DNA of 7,358 bases. It comes from Ruminococcaceae bacterium UBA6842 (GTDB taxonomy: Bacteria; Bacillota; Clostridia; Oscillospirales; Acutalibacteraceae). Positions 5,176-7,358 of the stretch are shown here, one piece after another (position 1 is the first letter of the stretch; the number at the start of each line of letters is the position of its first letter). The notes beneath the pieces were generated by a model, which was not told the DNA's origin, ran no database searches, and saw nothing but the letters and a program-made list of their open reading frames with translations. Where the stretch lies: positions 22,783 to 30,140 of the forward strand of contig DKDS01000013.1 of NCBI GenBank assembly GCA_002451855.1. Reading direction: 5' to 3'. Made by a program: the position numbers and the translations under genes.

Positions 5176-7358
5176 TTAAATACCCTGTGATACAGCTTTT
5201 ACAACCGTATCGGCAGAAACTCTTGTACCGTCAAGAGTAATCCAGTAAGGTGTTACATTAAACTCCGCAGAATATTTGTCCTTAGGAATGTTATTCACGG
5301 TAAATGTTGCAAAATATGCGGAAGCAGATGTATTTGACAAATCCTTAGGAGCAGTCTCGCTGACTGAGGTGCCGCCAACCACATATAATTTACTGTAAAC
5401 GGTTTTAAGAGTTTTATCAACATTATTAATTACAAATCCTACCGACTTGTAGTTGAGTGAATCGACGGTGGTTACAAATCTCATACTGGTTGATTCTGCT
5501 GTGGCAGCGTCAGTTTTGATTTGTGCCTTAACCGTCAAAACAGCTTTGTCTACATATTTAGCATATGCAGAGCCTGTGCCTTCAAGGGCTTTGGTGCAAT
5601 CTGCGTCGGTAAACCAACCGGCAAATACATAGCCGTCCATATCGTCGGCGTCCGCAGGTGCGGTTCCGGCGGTTGCGTTCTCATATCTAACAACCACAGC
5701 GGCATTGCTGTTTGCTATGCCCGCAAAGTGAGCGTTATTCGAGCCGACAGAATTCTTAACTGCGTTAAGCGGATAAGCCTTATTGGCAGCTAATGTCCAA
5801 TTTCCTACAACTCCTGTGTCATCGCTTACAACAAGGTTTTTAATGCTGCCGTTCATAAGTGTGCCGCCGACAGCGTCAGCACCTATGCTGTGACCCGAAG
5901 TAAATGTAAACGCAGAAGCGGTATCAACCGTATCGGTGCTTGCAGCGGTGTAATCACCCGCGGTGAAGGCTACAGTACCGTCAGAGTTAACAGCTGCGCG
6001 GATTTTAACAAACTCACCTGTGCAAACATTGTGATTTAAAACGAACATTTTATCGTTGTATATAAATGCGGGCTTGCCTTCTCTTGTTACAAACAACGCA
6101 TACGGAGTGTCGCCGTCGTTGCTGTTCATATTGGAAAATACCGAGTAGCCGTTATCATATACGGTCTTGTCAACAGAACTTGTATATACTTTATTATCAG
6201 TATTTGCTACGAGCTTAACTTCGCCGATACGAATTTCATTTTCTTTTGCGGTATTTTTAAGACCGTTAAACCTGAATATTTTGATATTTTGACTCCAGTC
6301 ATAGGCTTCATCAGTATCTTTTTTATTTACACTCTCAAATTTGTCAAGTGTAATCTTTATATGATTCCACCCAGAATTTACGGCAATATTCTTTCCTGCA
6401 TATCGAGCAAACGGTCCCGTTGTATCATCGGCAACTTTGTTTGTTCGGTTGTTAATGACAAGATAACCGCCATCAAATAATGAACCTTCATTTGTGCTGT
6501 AACACCAAAAATCAACAGCAAGCTCGTTCAGAGCATAAGCGCTTAAATCGATATCTACAGAATCTCCGGAAATACTGAATGTATTAGAATTAGAGGTGAA
6601 TTCTTCAAACTTAAGACCTGCTCCCGGTTCATCAGTAGCAAGTGATACATATTCATCAATATCGTCCGCTTTTAAGCCGCCTTCATAAGTTTTTGTCGAT
6701 GATTTACCACCTTCACGAAGCGTCCATTCACTTGCGTCCTTTTTAACAACGAGCTTAAAGTCGCCAAGCCTTTGCATACGGACATCTGTTACATTTTTAC
6801 ATCCGTTAATTCTGAGAGTATTTATACCATCAGTAATAAAATTATAATCGTTTACCGATTCAAAGCTGCTTAACGGAAGTTCAATGTAATTCCAGCCTGC
6901 ATTAACCTTAATATCATATGCGAAGTAACGAGCGTAAGGTTTATTATCCTCACCCGAAGCTTTACTGGAGAGACGCAGCTGACCGTTTTCAAAAAGCTTT
7001 CCGGCTGTGTCACTGTACGCCCAAAAAGCAAGCGCCAAATCACTTGCTTCATATCTTGAAACATCAATTCCGAGATTATTTGTAAAAGCTGTCAATGTTT
7101 TATCGTTTGACGTAAACTCAATGTAGCCCATTCCTGCACCGGGAGCATCATTTTCATCGGTAGTTCCTACTGTAACAAGACCGTTATCAGATGTCATACC
7201 GCCGGCAAAATTTGAAGTGTCTTCGCCGTTGCGTAATGTCCATTCATCCTTAATTGTTGAAGGCATTTTTACCTCTGCCTCAACAGAAGCAGGAGCAGAC
7301 TTAAGAGCATTATCAAGCTTAAGATATGCACTGTCTCCTCCAAAATTGATTTCTCCCG
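5176..7358 (-). CDS. Secreted or surface multi-domain protein, paralogue of the giant protein, 5' end cut by window edge
   Basis: The frame stays open to the right edge (726 visible residues). The ATG at 7266 is internal, because the 30 codons before it match the paralogue's jellyroll opening ('YLKLDNAL', 'ASVEAEVK'). Visible domains, counted from the edge: first jellyroll strands (1-34); beta-sandwich repeat A (37-208) and repeat B (209-385); the resumed jellyroll (397-550: 'YSVFSNMN', 'YALFVTREGKPAFIY', 'SIGADAVGG', 'MNGSIKNLVV', 'VVGNWTL'), which lacks the paralogue's RIWKTARTAEEI element; an InlB-like repeat (553-614, 'GYVFAGWFTDADC'); and a C-terminal domain (620-726, 'SMRFVTTVDSLNYKSVGFVI', 'VTPYWITLDGTRV') of a type seen in Clostridia surface proteins. 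The protein ends without a sorting signal or membrane helix, so it is either free or held by its missing N-terminal part. It is probably a binding protein; the ligand is unknown. By eye it is somewhat more A/T-rich than its paralogue. Confidence 0.94.
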   Translation of the reverse strand, partial: GEINFGGDSAYLKLDNALKSAPASVEAEVKMPSTIKDEWTLRNGEDTSNFAGGMTSDNGLVTVGTTDENDAPGAGMGYIEFTSNDKTLTAFTNNLGIDVSRYEASDLALAFWAYSDTAGKLFENGQLRLSSKASGEDNKPYARYFAYDIKVNAGWNYIELPLSSFESVNDYNFITDGINTLRINGCKNVTDVRMQRLGDFKLVVKKDASEWTLREGGKSSTKTYEGGLKADDIDEYVSLATDEPGAGLKFEEFTSNSNTFSISGDSVDIDLSAYALNELAVDFWCYSTNEGSLFDGGYLVINNRTNKVADDTTGPFARYAGKNIAVNSGWNHIKITLDKFESVNKKDTDEAYDWSQNIKIFRFNGLKNTAKENEIRIGEVKLVANTDNKVYTSSVDKTVYDNGYSVFSNMNSNDGDTPYALFVTREGKPAFIYNDKMFVLNHNVCTGEFVKIRAAVNSDGTVAFTAGDYTAASTDTVDTASAFTFTSGHSIGADAVGGTLMNGSIKNLVVSDDTGVVGNWTLAANKAYPLNAVKNSVGSNNAHFAGIANSNAAVVVRYENATAGTAPADADDMDGYVFAGWFTDADCTKALEGTGSAYAKYVDKAVLTVKAQIKTDAATAESTSMRFVTTVDSLNYKSVGFVINNVDKTLKTVYSKLYVVGGTSVSETAPKDLSNTSASAYFATFTVNNIPKDKYSAEFNVTPYWITLDGTRVSADTVVKAVSQGI
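5179..5499 (-). other. C-terminal domain of Clostridia surface-protein type
   Basis: This segment carries SMRFVTTVDSLNYKSVGFVI, a 'YFATFTVNNIPKDKY' strand and 'VTPYWITLDGTRV'. From memory, this 'RFvtsvDSLdY..vGFvi ... PYWvTlDGT.V' layout recurs at the C-termini of large secreted Clostridia proteins. Its function is not known to me. It ends at the protein's last residues with no anchor. Confidence 0.55.
5515..5700 (-). other. InlB-like (Listeria-Bacteroides type) beta-grasp repeat
   Basis: One unit of about 60 residues runs 'AVVVRYENATAGTAPADADD', then 'GYVFAGWFTDADCTKAL', then 'AYAKYV'. The GYxFxGWxTD core is the hallmark of this repeat family in secreted Firmicutes proteins, where it usually acts as a stalk or spacer module. 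Confidence 0.75.
5707..6168 (-). other. LamG/ConA-type jellyroll, second segment, of the partial paralogue
   Basis: The strands 'YSVFSNMN', 'YALFVTREGKPAFIYNDK', 'CTGEFVKIRAAV', 'HSIGADAVGGTLMNGSI' and 'VVGNWTL' match the giant protein's jellyroll in order. The segment between 'GSIKNLVV' and 'GVVGNW' is shortened and lacks the RIWKTARTAEEI element, so this copy looks trimmed. Confidence 0.7.
6202..6732 (-). repeat. Beta-sandwich repeat B of the partial paralogue
   Basis: This unit starts SEWTLREGG, with landmarks VDFWCYSTNEGSLFDGG, 'GWNHIKITLDKF' and 'FRFNGLKNTA'. It is the most divergent copy in the window. It has a longer loop before the FRFNG strand (around AYDWSQNIKI), and Leu replaces the otherwise conserved Cys of the GCKN motif. 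Confidence 0.8.
6733..7248 (-). repeat. Beta-sandwich repeat A of the partial paralogue
   Basis: This unit starts DEWTLRNGE, with landmarks FWAYSDTAGKLFENGQLRLS, 'GWNYIELPLSSF', 'TDGINTLRINGCKN' and 'DVRMQRLGDFKLVV'. It is closer to the repeats of the giant protein than to its own neighbour, repeat B, which points to shared ancestry or exchange between the two genes. Confidence 0.85.
7255..7356 (-). other. LamG/ConA-type jellyroll, first segment, of the partial paralogue
   Basis: The visible residues 'GEINFGGDSAYLKLDNALKS' and then 'ASVEAEVKMPST' match residues 184-219 of the giant protein and the usual LamG opening. They run directly into repeat A, so the jellyroll is split at the same place as in the paralogue. 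Confidence 0.65.

Noticed and set aside
2722..7248. CRISPR array or mobile-element repeats
   Set aside because: The repeated DNA is long coding repeat units in frame, not short repeats with unique spacers. No transposase, integrase or terminal inverted repeats are visible.
7264..7266. ATG at 7266 as the start of the right-hand large gene
   Set aside because: The frame continues to the window edge. The 30 codons before the ATG encode a segment homologous to the paralogue's jellyroll opening, and no ribosome binding site precedes this ATG. It is an internal Met.

Overview
The window looks like part of the genome of a low-to-mid GC Gram-positive anaerobe, most likely an Oscillospiraceae/Ruminococcus-type gut or rumen Clostridium. 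The grounds are AGGAG-type ribosome binding sites, a cell-wall sorting signal ending one giant secreted protein, the Clostridia-style architecture of a jellyroll plus a 'PDTQ'-type phosphoesterase fold, and an InlB-like repeat followed by a C-terminal domain familiar from Clostridia surface proteins. The assignment rests on pattern recognition, not on a search.

Every supportable gene lies on the minus strand, so reading order runs from the right edge to the left edge. (1) 7358-5176: the C-terminal part of a large surface or secreted protein whose start is outside the window. (2) 5140-5000: a 46-residue acidic, glycine-rich peptide gene. (3) 4893-787: a complete 1368-residue cell-wall-anchored protein that is a paralogue of gene 1. 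(4) 782-1: a membrane-anchored extracellular protein starting at GTG and cut by the left edge. Gaps are 35, 106 and 4 bases. The 106-base gap holds two hairpins, one of them a good intrinsic-terminator candidate; no stretch longer than 300 bases lacks a gene.

Genes 1 and 3 share one plan. A LamG/concanavalin-type jellyroll begins, is interrupted after its 'tieawvk'-like strand by tandem beta-sandwich repeats of about 170 residues (two copies in gene 1, three in gene 3, the latter with an exact 504-base period), and then resumes. Their C-termini differ. Gene 1 has an InlB-like repeat and a Clostridia-type C-terminal domain with no anchor. Gene 3 has a calcineurin-like phosphoesterase fold that has lost nearly all metal ligands, a possible Cys/His metal site, a low-complexity linker and an APKTGD sorting signal. 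Gene 4 carries a beta-sandwich of the same general type behind an N-terminal membrane anchor. The inferred picture is a cell-surface binding locus (glycan or polymer recognition) with a microprotein between two paralogous adhesin-like proteins. The ligand and the peptide's job cannot be read from the sequence.
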